Part shown: positions 54,391 to 63,782 of the stretch, in pieces | Position numbering within the stretch: position 1 is the first letter of the stretch | Layout: each line of letters starts with the position of its first letter | Source of the DNA: Ornithinimicrobium sp. INDO-MA30-4 | GTDB taxonomy: Bacteria > Actinomycetota > Actinomycetes > Actinomycetales > Dermatophilaceae | DNA length: 64,000 nt | Direction: 5' to 3' | NCBI RefSeq assembly: GCF_021535045.1 | Contig: NZ_CP091056.1 | Coordinates: 930,001-994,000 of the forward strand | Position numbers and translations under genes: made by a program | The notes under the pieces: model-generated | Seen by the model: the letters and a program-made list of their open reading frames with translations, nothing else | What the model was told of the DNA's origin: nothing | The model's database searches: none

Positions 54391-55122
54391 ATGACAACCA
54401 CCACGAACGGCCGCGGGCGAGGACTCTTGCCCGCGGTCTTCGCGGTCATCGCACTCATCGGGTTGGTCAGCGTGGTCTGGGTCTGGATGAATCAGCAAGC
54501 GGACCCGCCTGCTCCCGCCTCCGCCGCTACTGCTGGGGTCAGCAGCGAACCGGCGCCTACCAGCGCCCCAGCCGACGCCTCACCCACTGAGGACGTGAGT
54601 GAGTCAGAGACCGATGAGCCTGTGACCGCGGTGAACACGCCCGCTCCCCCGGCATACTCACTGGCGGCCTCGGAGCCCGTTTCTATCTCTATCCCCAGCA
54701 TCGACGTGACCTCTGATCTCCATGCCCTCGGGCTCGCGGACGATGGGTCGCTTGAGGTGCCCTCTGGCGACTTGTATGACCAGGCCGCTTGGTATGACGG
54801 CTCACCCACACCCGGCGAAGTCGGCCCCTCTGTTATCGAAGGGCATGTGACCAGTGCAGGTTCAACCCCTTCGGTGTTCTTCGAGTTGGGTGCTGTGGAA
54901 GTCGGTGACGTGGTCGACGTTGACCGTGAAGACGGCTCAACCGCTTCCTTTGAGGTGTACGACATTTCGTCGTTTCCCAAGGACGAGTTCCCCACGTTGG
55001 CCGTCTACGGGAACACCACTGGGTCCGAGTTGCGAGTCATTACTTGCGGCGGAACCTACTCGGCCGACGACCGAGCCCACGAGGACAACATCGTCGTCTT
55101 CGCGAAGTTGGTTGAATCCTAG
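54391..55122 (+). CDS. Class F sortase
   Basis: Membrane-bound transpeptidase of 243 residues. One N-terminal membrane helix (LLPAVFAVIALIGLVSVVWV) is followed by a Ser/Ala/Pro/Glu-rich spacer and the sortase barrel: SISIPSIDVTSDLHALGL, catalytic His in PSVIEGHVTSAG, catalytic Cys in ELRVITCGGTYS and the Arg in DDRAHEDNIVVFAKL. This is the actinobacterial class F (E/F) pattern. Directly downstream of, and presumably cotranscribed with, the CHRD protein, which is its likely substrate. ATG 54391. Frame intact. Confidence 0.92.
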   Translation: MTTTTNGRGRGLLPAVFAVIALIGLVSVVWVWMNQQADPPAPASAATAGVSSEPAPTSAPADASPTEDVSESETDEPVTAVNTPAPPAYSLAASEPVSISIPSIDVTSDLHALGLADDGSLEVPSGDLYDQAAWYDGSPTPGEVGPSVIEGHVTSAGSTPSVFFELGAVEVGDVVDVDREDGSTASFEVYDISSFPKDEFPTLAVYGNTTGSELRVITCGGTYSADDRAHEDNIVVFAKLVES

Positions 55123-55165
55123 ATTCCGTCCTGTCTTGAACTCATAGCTCAATCGTCAATCACGA

Positions 55166-55203
55166 ATATGACCCCCGGCCGAAAGGTCGAGGGGTCATAT
55201 TTC
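55166..55203 (+). terminator. Terminator hairpin after the sortase gene
   Basis: ATATGACCCC at 55166-55175 pairs with GGGGTCATAT at 55191-55200. Inside, CGGCC and GGTCG pair with one G-T wobble and close a GAAA tetraloop. A short TTTCT tract follows. It probably ends the CHRD-sortase transcript. Confidence 0.75.
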
Positions 55204-55232
55204 TGTATCTGATCAAGTGAACGTTCAGGCTG

Positions 55233-55413
55233 GGCGTTGCCGCTTTCAGTGCACTGGCACTTGGCGCCGGAGCTATTGGCCTGGCCGCCGTCGCAACCCT
55301 TGGGCGAGGTCATCCCCGCCACAGCCAGTCCGACTTGTTGAGGGGCCTACGCCCCCGTACAGCGGTCTCACCTCGACAACATCGTCGTCTTTGCAAAACT
55401 TCTCGAGGCTTAG
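55233..55413 (+). pseudogene. Relic of a second CHRD-sortase F pair
   Basis: From 55233 the translation GVAAFSALALGAGAIGLAA closely matches the C-terminal membrane helix of the CHRD protein (GVAAFGALALGAGVVGIAA). From 55372, in another frame, LDNIVVFAKLLEA and a TAG stop match the end of the sortase (HEDNIVVFAKLVES and stop). The roughly 75 bases between match neither. This is what remains if a duplicate CHRD-sortase cassette lost everything from the sortase start to near its end. No start or complete domain is left, so it is not expected to be functional. Confidence 0.65.
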
Positions 55414-55475
55414 ACGGTCCCGGCAGCCTTGTCTCCTGACGACGGAGGGCAACTGCCGACATATCAACAGCTAAA

Positions 55476-55501
55476 TGGCCCGGTCTCGAAAGACCGGGCC
55501 A
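55476..55501. terminator. Perfect hairpin between the sortase relic and the anti-sigma gene
   Basis: TGGCCCGGTCT at 55476-55486 pairs perfectly with AGACCGGGCCA at 55491-55501 around a CGAA tetraloop. It lies between converging units, so it may end the anti-sigma transcript on the minus strand as well as the relic transcript. The T content downstream is low on the plus strand. Confidence 0.75.
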
Positions 55502-55526
55502 CTTCGTTTGTCAGTCAAGAACCCAA

Positions 55527-56221
55527 CTATGCCTCGAAAGGAATCGCGGCCACAGGGTCAGTTGTGGGCTGCTCAACGCCGGGGTTGGGCTCTACCGTGA
55601 GCGCAACGGCCGTCGCCTGCGATGGATCACCGTCAAGGACGAACTCGTCCTCGCCTTCGGGAATGACCCTGCCGATACCACTGTGCCCTCTGGGGTCACG
55701 AACCAGGCCTGATAGACCTCGTCCTCAGCGAGCGCCGGCATATCAGGCGCCTGCAAAACTGCTTGGTCCGACGTTGGCGATACATAGACAGTCAGTGCCG
55801 TCTGCTCGAAGTCAACTGAATACTTCGTGGTGTCATCAGCTTGGATGATCTCGTCAGTGACGCTTGTGGGCTCACCGTTGAGGATATCCACGATGCCCCA
55901 CGAACCGACAGCCAGGACTCCGGCAGCGGCCACGCCCCACAACCATTGCTGTGTGCGACGACTCCGCCGTGGAGCAAGCGGAGTCACGACCGCCGCTTCT
56001 TGCGCTACAGACTCAACAATTTGATCCCGTAGGTGCTGGGGTGGAGCCACGTCCAAACCAACGCTGAACTCGGTCACGGACTCGCTATACAGAGCGAGTT
56101 CTTCACGACATGGCGCGCACTCTGCCAGGTGGCTTTCTACCTGGACGCGCTCAGCGTCATCGACCGCATCTACAGCGTAGGCGGCCAGGAGTCCATCAAC
56201 ATGCTCTTCAGGGGTCTTCAT
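55527..56221 (-). CDS. rskA: Anti-sigma factor, RskA type
   Basis: Membrane anti-sigma factor of about 231 residues that holds the ECF sigma factor inactive. The N-terminal cytoplasmic zinc-type anti-sigma domain has HLAECAPCREEL (H-x3-C-x2-C). One membrane helix (WGVAAAGVLAVGSWGIVDIL) separates it from an extracellular RskA domain (YSVDFEQTALTVYVSPTSD, DEVYQAWFVTPEGTVVSAG). One frameshift near 55665 restores the end VIPEGEDEFVLDGDPSQAT to VAAIPFEA. Its start overlaps the sigma gene stop by four bases, the normal coupled arrangement. Confidence 0.9.
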
Positions 56222-56778
56222 CCCAGACCTCCCATCTGCTCTCGGAGTTTGCGTAACCCATCACGGATCCGCGTTTTAGCTGTGCCCAGGGGGATACCAA
56301 GTCGGTCAGCGACCTCACGGTGAGTTAGCCCATCGAAATACGCCAACTCAAGCGCCTCCTGATGCGGTGGGCCGAGGTCCGTCACGGCGGAACGCACGGC
56401 CTGTGCAGCCATCTTCTCTTCTACTTCCTCCATCGTTGGGTTCGGTGGAGGTCTGTCAGCACGTGATTCGTAGGCAAGGTCACGATCGGATTGCGACTGG
56501 GCCGAACGCACTCGGTCAATGGCCCTGCGATGGGCGAGGGTTAGCAGCCACGACAAGGCACTTCCACGCTCGGGATCGTAGTTTTCCGCTGTTCGCCAGA
56601 CCTGAAGGAAGACCTCTTGGGTCACCTCTTCAGCCTGGGCCACGTCTCGCAAGACGCGGATGACAAGGCCATGCAGACGTGGACTGACCAGGTCATAGAG
56701 CTGGGCAAAAGCGTCTTGGTCTTGCGCAGCGGTCGCTTGTAGCAACGCGGCAAGGTCAGTCGTGCTCGGCTCGGGCAT
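56218..56778 (-). CDS. sigK: ECF RNA polymerase sigma factor, SigK type
   Basis: A 186-residue sigma-70 family factor with only regions 2 and 4. Region 2: DAFAQLYDLVSPRLHGLVIRV, EEVTQEVFLQVWR, GSALSWLLTLAHRRAIDRVR. Region 4: LGPPHQEALELAYFDGLTHRE, then VADRLGIPLGTAKTRIRDGL. I chose ATG 56778 (MPEPSTTDLAALLQ); the frame is open 15 codons further. It is encoded with its RskA-type anti-sigma and, by position, may control the CHRD-sortase pair. The name SigK rests on the anti-sigma type and general similarity. Confidence 0.88.
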   Translation of the reverse strand: MPEPSTTDLAALLQATAAQDQDAFAQLYDLVSPRLHGLVIRVLRDVAQAEEVTQEVFLQVWRTAENYDPERGSALSWLLTLAHRRAIDRVRSAQSQSDRDLAYESRADRPPPNPTMEEVEEKMAAQAVRSAVTDLGPPHQEALELAYFDGLTHREVADRLGIPLGTAKTRIRDGLRKLREQMGGLG

Positions 56779-56928
56779 GCCCCCATGCTGCCTCACTGTT
56801 ACGCCATTGGCAGAAACCGACACGAATAGCCGTTTTGAATGAGGCGGGGATTAAGGTCGCGTGTTTGACTGTTATTACTTGCGGAGGCTTCAACAGAAGG
56901 CCTCTTGCTTTATGAAAGGAGCACTGAC

Positions 56929-57147
56929 GTGAACACCACTATGGCCCCTGAACTGACTGTTGCAGACCGGTGCGACCGCTGCGGCGCTCAGGCCTACGTC
57001 CGCGCTCGTCTTGCCGGTGACTTGCAGTTGTTGTTCTGCGCCCACCATGGCCGAGAGCACAACGACAAGTTGCGCGACATGGAGAACGTCGAGATCACCG
57101 ACGAGTCCGACCGTCTGCTCGCTGACTCAAAGGCTTCGGCCGAGTAG
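56929..57147 (+). CDS. DUF7455 family small protein
   Basis: A 72-residue soluble protein starting at GTG 56929 with AAGGAG upstream (MNTTMAPELTVADRCDRCGA). It has a probable zinc site from CDRCGAQ and CAHHGREH, as in DUF7455 proteins that are common in actinobacteria. It ends in an acidic tail. Divergent from sigK and followed by a strong terminator, so it is a single-gene unit. Function unknown. Confidence 0.85.
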   Translation: MNTTMAPELTVADRCDRCGAQAYVRARLAGDLQLLFCAHHGREHNDKLRDMENVEITDESDRLLADSKASAE

Positions 57148-57167
57148 CAAGCCCTCATCAACGAGTG

Positions 57168-57200
57168 AAGGCCCTTCCCGATTGTCGGGAAGGGCCTTTT
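57168..57200 (+). terminator. Rho-independent terminator after the DUF7455 gene
   Basis: A perfect 13-base stem (AAGGCCCTTCCCG at 57168-57180 with its complement at 57186-57198) closes a five-base ATTGT loop and continues into TT. It separates the DUF7455 gene from the DUF456 gene. Confidence 0.9.
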
Positions 57201-57245
57201 CCTTGTTCTGCGCTGGGGGTGCGCGCCTATATCGGTGGCAGACTG

Positions 57246-57734
57246 ATGCGCATGGTTGCCGTGACCGTGCTCTGCACGCTGATGATGTTGGTGGGACTCA
57301 TCGGCATCGTTTTGCCGATTCTGCCGGGGCTCTTATTGGTCTGGGGCGGCGTGGCGGTCTGGGCTTTCGCGGAATCCTCAACGACTGGGTGGGTCTTGTT
57401 GGGTGCCTGCAGCGCAATTATTGGCTGCGGCGTGCTCCTGGAGTTTTTACTGCCTGGCAAGCGGATGAAAGCGGCCGGCGTCGCAACTTCAACACTTTTG
57501 GTCGCGGTGATCGTCGGGGTGATCTGCGCGATTCTTATCCCGGTAGTCGGCTTCTTTATCGGTTTCCCGCTGGGTATCTACCTCGTTCAACGCACTCGGC
57601 GCCGAGACCACCGGGATGCTTGGGACGCTACTAAGCACGCGTTGAAGGCGATCGGGCTCAATATCTTGATCGAACTTCTAACGGCCCTCGCAGTGATCGC
57701 ACTCTGGGCCGGAACGTTGACGCTGAGCGGCTAG
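57246..57734 (+). CDS. DUF456 domain membrane protein
   Basis: A 162-residue integral membrane protein. Glycine-rich helices such as LVGLIGIVLPILPGLLLVWG and LVAVIVGVICAILIPVVGFF, with GFPLGIYLVQ, are the DUF456 pattern, reminiscent of glycine-zipper membrane proteins. ATG 57246. Function unknown. It converges on the DUF3040 gene, with stops overlapping by four bases. Confidence 0.85.
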   Translation: MRMVAVTVLCTLMMLVGLIGIVLPILPGLLLVWGGVAVWAFAESSTTGWVLLGACSAIIGCGVLLEFLLPGKRMKAAGVATSTLLVAVIVGVICAILIPVVGFFIGFPLGIYLVQRTRRRDHRDAWDATKHALKAIGLNILIELLTALAVIALWAGTLTLSG

Positions 57735-58156
57735 AAGCCGTTGCCCTCGTCGCGACGCTTCTCCCAACGCTGCTCCATCCGCTGCATGAAGCCGCCCGAA
57801 GTGTTTTTCTTGGCGGGCTTACTGCTGCGTGAGGACTTGGGGCCGGGCTTCACAGAACCATCCGGCTTCACTGCACCGAGAGTTTGCTTCTTTTCGGGGG
57901 CTGGTGCGAAAACCCATGCGCCACCGAGAACCATTGCGCCGAAGCCAAGGCCGCCAATCCAGATTTGTTGGAGGACGACGGAGAGCACGACAAGGCCGAG
58001 ACCAGCCAGGGTAATAACGACGCCCACGGCAGCACGCCGCCGGGCGACTTTAGCTTGCCCGGTGCTTTTGAGGTTTGAGGCGAATCGGGGGTCCTCGGCG
58101 TAGAGGGCCTGCTCCATCTGCTCAAGCACTCGCTGCTCGTGATCGGAGAGCGGCAC
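57731..58156 (-). CDS. DUF3040 domain membrane protein
   Basis: A 141-residue protein. It begins with the DUF3040 signature VPLSDHEQRVLEQMEQALYAEDPRFAS, has two close membrane helices (AVGVVITLAGLGLVVLSVVL and IGGLGFGAMVLGGAWVF), and ends in a lysine-rich cytoplasmic tail. The GTG at 58156 with GGGAGG upstream is preferred over the longer open frame. Common in actinobacteria near the mra/fts or dinB region; function unknown. Confidence 0.87.
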   Translation of the reverse strand: MPLSDHEQRVLEQMEQALYAEDPRFASNLKSTGQAKVARRRAAVGVVITLAGLGLVVLSVVLQQIWIGGLGFGAMVLGGAWVFAPAPEKKQTLGAVKPDGSVKPGPKSSRSSKPAKKNTSGGFMQRMEQRWEKRRDEGNGF

Positions 58157-58296
58157 GGGGAACCTCCCGGTTGTTCGATGCAAACCGCCAGGGGACGGCT
58201 CGACAGTGGCTAGCGCCCGACGTGGTCATCGATGACGCTTTAGTTATCAGGATATGTCGTCAACGTCTGAATCACTACCCCGGGTTCCCGTTGCGC

Positions 58297-59536
58297 TCAA
58301 AGAGCCGCCGGGTGACGCCCCGGTAAGGCGTCTGGCCCGACCAAACTTGCTGGTCGAACGGCACCCTCTCCGAAGCGCGAAGCTGCTCGGTCCATCGCCC
58401 GTTCGGCATCTGCCCAGCCGTGTTTCGGCTCATCCAATCGGTGTTGAACCAATGTTTCAGATCCCGCGGATAGACCTTCGACCCGCACCCTAAGAGCCGC
58501 ACACGAGCGCGCTGAAGACCCAGTGCCGCTAATGCTGCTTGTGCTGCAGCATGAACCTCTCTCGTGCTGTTGGTTGGAGTAGCAAGAGTTCGCGAACGGG
58601 TAATGGTGGTGAAGTCAGCGAATCGTACGGTCAAAACCACCGTGCGGCCCAGCATGTTGCTGCGCCGCATTCTGCCCGCCGTCCGCTCACTGAGGTGGAG
58701 CAACTGTCTGCGACAAAGCTCCGGGTCATCAATGTCATAGTCAAACGTCTGAGAGGCTCCCGTGCTGCGCTCACTCTTAACCGGTTTGACCGCATCATGA
58801 TCAGCCCCCAAGCCAAGGACTTGAGGTAATCAGCGGCACCATTGCCCATCGCCCTCGCCAAAGTCGAATGCGGTAGATGAGCGATATCAGCGACAGTATG
58901 CAGACCGAGTCGGTGCAGTTCGGACTCGGTCGCCGGGCCAACTCCCAGAGAGACTTCACCGGCAATGGGTGCAAAAGCTGACGACCTCGGTCGGTGGCAC
59001 CATCAAAATGCCATCTGGCTTTGCTGCGCGAGAGGCCATCTTGGCCACCACCTTGGTGCCAGCACCACCCACAGAACAGGGCAGATTCAGCTCGTCGGCA
59101 ATAGTGTCTCTGATCCATTGGCCAATACGAGTCGGGGATCCCCACCTTCGCCGGGCAGCGCGGACGTCAAGGAAGGCCTCTTCCATTGACACTGGCTCGA
59201 CATGGTCAGTTACTTCCCGAAAAACGGCCATTACTGTCTCCGAGACCCTTGAATACTGCTCGTAGTCAGGGGGGATGATGCTGGCCTGCGGGCACAGCCT
59301 TTTGCCTGCGCCACCGGAATGCCTGATCGAACACCAGCCGCGCGAGCAGGATAGGTCGCAGATAAGACCACGCTGCGCCAGCCCCCACCAACGATGACGG
59401 GCTTATCGGCCAAATGGGGGTGGTCCAGCAACGACACTGAGGCATAAAAAGCGTCCATATCGACATGCAAGATCAAGCAACCAGCATCGCTGGGGACTTC
59501 TTTGATGTTCTTTCCTCGCTCTTCATCCCTGTGCAC
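58297..59536 (-). CDS. dinB: Y-family DNA polymerase (DNA polymerase IV-like)
   Basis: Lesion-bypass polymerase of about 413 residues. Motifs: LILHVDMDAFYASVSLLDHP (first catalytic Asp), KPVIVGGG, ATYPARAAGVRSGIPVAQA, VEPVSMEEAFLDVRAARRRW, then the little-finger domain (RMRRSNMLGRTVVLTVRFADF, VRVEGLSAGSE) and a C-terminal GAVRPASLVG. The usual S-x-D-E motif reads SMEEA, so the first acid is Glu. At least four frameshifts (about 59290, 58970, 58815, 58490). It starts with GTG directly after the dnaE2 stop (TGAGTG), so it is coupled to it, recalling the ImuB partner of DnaE2 in mycobacteria, though the N-terminal Asp is kept. Confidence 0.87.
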
Positions 59537-62500
59537 TCATCGACCAGAGCTACCGGGGCTTGAGTGCCACAGTTTGCTCATTTGCTCGCTTATACCCGAC
59601 CCCGCGGGACCAACGTCGGCATAGGGCGACTGTTTGAACCCCGAAGGGTGGAGCAAGACCCGGCGCTGTTGAACGGTTGAAGTCGTGATGCTTTCCTGAT
59701 TCTTGGCGCTGTCCATCAACGCTCGAACCGCTTCGATGCCTTCGGTCTCGTAGACCTGAGCGAGGTGCGACATGTCCCATGCCGCGCTCGCACGCACAGA
59801 ACGTCCACGAGGCCCGGTTCGACGCAACACACCTCGAACCACCAGCAGCCAGGAGTGAAAGACCGTTGAGGCGTACTCGCCCTGGGCGTCTTCAAAGAAG
59901 GTCGAATCACTCGGGCCAGTTCCGTCATCTACTGTCAGAAAGACGACTCGGCGACCAGACCGCACTGGTGGTGTCTGGGTCGCCACCTTGGCTCCCGCCA
60001 CGAGAACCTCAGCACCCTGTCGATGGTGCAGTAGTTGATCCGCTGGAGTGACACCCAGTTCTTTGAGCATCGGCCAATACGTTGTGACGACATGCGAAGT
60101 GACATCCATCCCCAGCACCTCCAACTCAGCCTGGGTTTGCTCAACAGGCGTCATCTCAGGCAGACCACTACTCCTCTGCTCAAAGGGTTGATCGCCGATA
60201 TCAAGTGCCAGTTGCGCAGACACCGAAGCTTGTGGCTCCCAATCCCGATGCCCTTGGGCCTGGCCTCGAGCCAAATCTGCGACCTCGCCACCGGCAGTGT
60301 TTCGCGAGGCGAAACGTGTTTTGGGGCGTCGCGGGCCTCGGCCCTGACGTTGGTGACTTCTGCTCCAGCGATCCAACTCTGCGAGGTGGAGCAAGAGATC
60401 GCGTCGGCTTAAACCTGAACCTCTGCTTGCCGCCGCACCCACACCACACAGTTGGTCAAAGGCCCCTGCCACAATGAGTCGCTCGGCCACGGGTCGGCTG
60501 ATCTGGGCTCGATGCCAAAAGTCACCTAGCGAGTGGAAGGGTTGGCCAGCGATAACGCGGGCCATCTCGCTCTCGGTGATCCCTTTGACCTCGGCAAGAG
60601 AGAGTCGAATCCCGTAGTGGGCGGCGCGACCTTGAATAAGCGCCATATCTCGCTCCACCCGGTCATCAGCCTCCGAAGTTTTGGCTTCACTCCCGGCTAT
60701 TGCTTCAGGCTCTGCCGAGCCGTCTACAGCTGGCTGACTCTCCACGATGAATTCTGCGCGCGATGCGTTGACATCTAGCCCTAAGACCCTGACACCCATC
60801 GTGCGTGCTTCATCCAGAATCAGCCGTTTGGGGTACATCCCAGGATCGTGAGTCAGCACGCCAGCGAGGAAGGCTGCTGTGTGGTGCGTCTTTAGCCATG
60901 CGGACTGATACGTCGGCAGGGCAAACGCTGCAGCATGCGCCTTGCAAAACCCAAAGGAGGCAAAGGCCGCTAGCACCTCCCATATGCGGTTGATATCAGT
61001 GTCGCTATAGCCTCTATCCGCTGCAGCCTGGCGCCACCACTTCTCAACCTGAATCTGGCCCTGGCTGCTGCCCATTGCCCGCCGCACCTCATCTGCTTGA
61101 GCCAGCGTCGCCCCCGTGGTCTCAGCCACGATGCGTAGGACTTGCTCATGGAAGACCACGACTCCGCAGGTGCTCCGCAGCGCCGGGATGAGCGACTTAT
61201 GCAGATACTCGGGCTCGTTCCACCCTTGTCGGGCATTGAGAAATGGCCGAATCATGTCTGACTTAACCGGCCCCGGGCGAAAAGAGCGATGTCGATGATG
61301 ACGTCCTCAAAAGTGGACGGCGCGAATTTCCCGATGAGCTCGCGCTGGCCCGGAGACTCGATCTGGAAGCAGCCCAGTGTCCGCGTGGACTGAATCAGCG
61401 AGAAAGTGGCTGGATCGTCAAAGGGAATCTGGGTCTCATCATCAAGATCGATGCTGACTCCGTCCACTCGTTTAATTTCTTGAACAGCGTGCGACATCGC
61501 CGACTGCATCCTGATGCCAAGAACATCCAACTTGAGCAGGCCGAGGTCCTCGACATCGTCTTTGTCGAACTGACTCATGGGGAAGCCCAGCCAACTGGAC
61601 TCCACTGGCGTCCGATCCAGAAGCCCGGTGTTCGACAAGATGACTCCACAGGGTGCAAGGCGACGTGCCGCGGCAGACCATCCAGGCTCTCCACGAGCTC
61701 AAAAAGAGTCTGCATCCGTGGCGCATCAAAGCCCATCCGCCGCAACTCTGGCAGATCGTTGATCGCCAACCGCGCGTCTCTGGCTCGAATATGCGGGAAG
61801 GCTTTAGCGATGACGTCGATCTCACCAGGTGGCATTCCTAGGGTTGCTGCGACGTCTCGAATCGCATGCCGAACCCGGTAGGTCTCCATCATGGAAACGC
61901 AGGTGACACGCTCCGAGCCGAATTTGTCCAGGATCTTTTCATACATTTCAGTCCGTCGAGCGGACTCCACATCAACATCAATGTCAGGCAGTTGCGCTCT
62001 CAGCGGGGTGCAAAACCGCTCCATCAATAAGTCATGACGCAACGGGTCCACGCCGCTGATCCCTAACAAATAGGTCACCAGACTGCCGGCCCCCGACCCT
62101 CGAGCAGCGACCCGGACACCGTTGTCCCGAATGAGATCGCACACTGCGGCGACAGTGAGGAAGTAGGTGCCATAGCCCAGGCCGGCAATCACCCCCAGCT
62201 CGTCCTGTAGCCGGGACAGTGCCGTTTTTTGCGCTTGCGCTGTTTGAGTTGGGTATCTCCACGAAAGCGCATCGTGACAACGCTGACTCAGGATGTGCTG
62301 AGCGTGACCGACACTTTTGGCGCCGAGGACTTCAGGCTCAGGCAGATGGACTGCACCAATGCCAAGATCCGAGCGGCCGTCCAAGCGGCATTCTTGAGCT
62401 AGTGCAAAGGTCTGGCGGAGCAAAGCGGATGCATCGGCATCAGACCCCGAAGCCGCTGCTACTCGTTCTGCGATGGCAACCATGTCTCCTGTTGAAGTCA

Positions 62501-63321
62501 GGTGTCCGGCCGTAGTCACCCGATCAAGATGGCGGTCGGCTAACGGCACCATCCGTCGAGCGGCATCGAGGACATCAACCACACGCGCCTGCGCAACCGC
62601 GGCATGACGCACCATCGCGGTAAGGACCGCAGGAACACCGGCCTGGCGGGCCAAGGCCCACATCCGAGCAGCCTGAGTCACACTGCCGGCGGTGTCTATT
62701 GGCCCCCGTGGCACACGACCTCTACGACGAGTGCATCGGCAGGCAATGAGCGTTGCCATCCGCGCAGCAGAGAGTCGGCCCGTTGTCGATGCCCGGCTAG
62801 CACTGCTCGGCCAAAGTCTGAATCTGGCCCGAGCATGACGACAACCGGGCTGGTGTGGTCGATTGGAGCTGCGGCCCGACGAAGCCCATCAAGGGACACA
62901 CTGGGCTTACCTCGCTCACCGCGCAGGTGGGCTTGGTCACCATCCGGCAGGTTCTTGCCCACCCCTGCCCTGGTGCTAATCCTGCTTGCTGACCACGTGC
63001 CAGCACCGTGACCCGGGGGCGACGATCATCCATGACCACCCCGCCCTTGGCTGGTTGAGCCCGAGGCCGCTTGCCTCCCGGGTGACCAGGAGGTTGCTCG
63101 CTGTGGGCATATACGAGATCGACACCCAAAACTGGTGAGATGCCCACCTCTTGGCACGCCTGCACAAAGCGCACTGCGCCATAGGTCCCGTCTCGGTCGG
63201 TCAACGCCAAAGTCGATTGACCGAGATCGGCGGCACGGCGCACTAACTCCGCTGGTGTGCTTGCGCCGTGCCGCAGCGAAAAGCTCGAGGCAACATGCAG
63301 GTGGGGGAACCCCTGCTCCAT
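59537..63321 (-). CDS. dnaE2: Error-prone DNA polymerase DnaE2
   Basis: Alpha subunit of an error-prone C-family polymerase used in damage-induced mutagenesis; about 1260 residues after repair. The PHP domain starts FPHLHVASSFSLRHGASTP. The polymerase active site includes VRVAARGSGAGSLVTYLLGI and LPDIDVDVESARR (catalytic Asp pair). Later, ASFGFCKAHAAAFALPTYQ and VVFLTVDDGTGPSDSTFFED are typical. It ends KLWHSSPGSSGR, the usual DnaE2 end. At least five frameshifts (about 62970, 62710, 61635, 61275, and near 63000). ATG 63321 has AAGGAG upstream inside the preceding gene. Confidence 0.92.
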
Positions 63322-63322
63322 C

Positions 63323-63782
63323 TCAACTCCTTCGGGTGACGGCCAACCCGCTCGGCAAAGCGGAGGCGCCGGGTAGGTGAAGCATGGCTCTGACTAACTC
63401 CAAGAACCCTTCGCTTTGCCGGACCAGATCATCTGCCTCACGGCTCGTAATCGCGCTGGCTCCAGGCTCACCGAACTGCAGTCGCTTACGCCCTGAGATG
63501 GAATAGAAGATCGCCCACTCAGTTAGCTCTGGAGCTATTGCTGGCAACAACTCCCACGCTGCGCGGCCTAGACCAGCCAGAGGATGTTGTCCGGGCCGCT
63601 ATGAGAGCGGATGCCGCACGCAGTGAAGCCAGGTGCGCCAACTCATACCTCTCTTGTGGAGTGGAGCTGTGGCATGCCTCTAACAAGCCTTCCCAGGCGC
63701 GTTCCAAAAGCTCTAGGACCGAGCTCACTGGTGGGGTATCTGCCGAAGGTATGGCTGATTCGATCTCGCAGTTCACCGACAT
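63323..63782 (-). CDS. SAV_6107 family HEPN domain protein
   Basis: About 153 residues, all helical. SVLELLERAWEGLLEACHSSTPQERYELAHLASLRAASALIAART is the HEPN-like helical core, and the second half (LTEWAIFYSISGRKRLQFGE, SEGFLELVRAMLHLPGAS) is typical of the actinobacterial SAV_6107 family that sits before dnaE2. One frameshift near 63570. I do not see the R-x4-H RNase motif typical of HEPN toxins (the nearest is RYELAH). Stop and dnaE2 start are separated by one base; its own start overlaps the upstream stop (TGATG). Confidence 0.82.

Noticed and set aside
55217..55474. 85-residue open frame after the sortase gene
   Set aside because: It crosses the CHRD-sortase relic in a third frame, has no ribosome site, and its translation resembles nothing.
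56779..56928. SigK-type autoregulatory promoter in front of the sigma gene
   Set aside because: I could not find the CCATCC/CCGAAT pair with sensible spacing on the minus strand; only an AATCC fragment is present.
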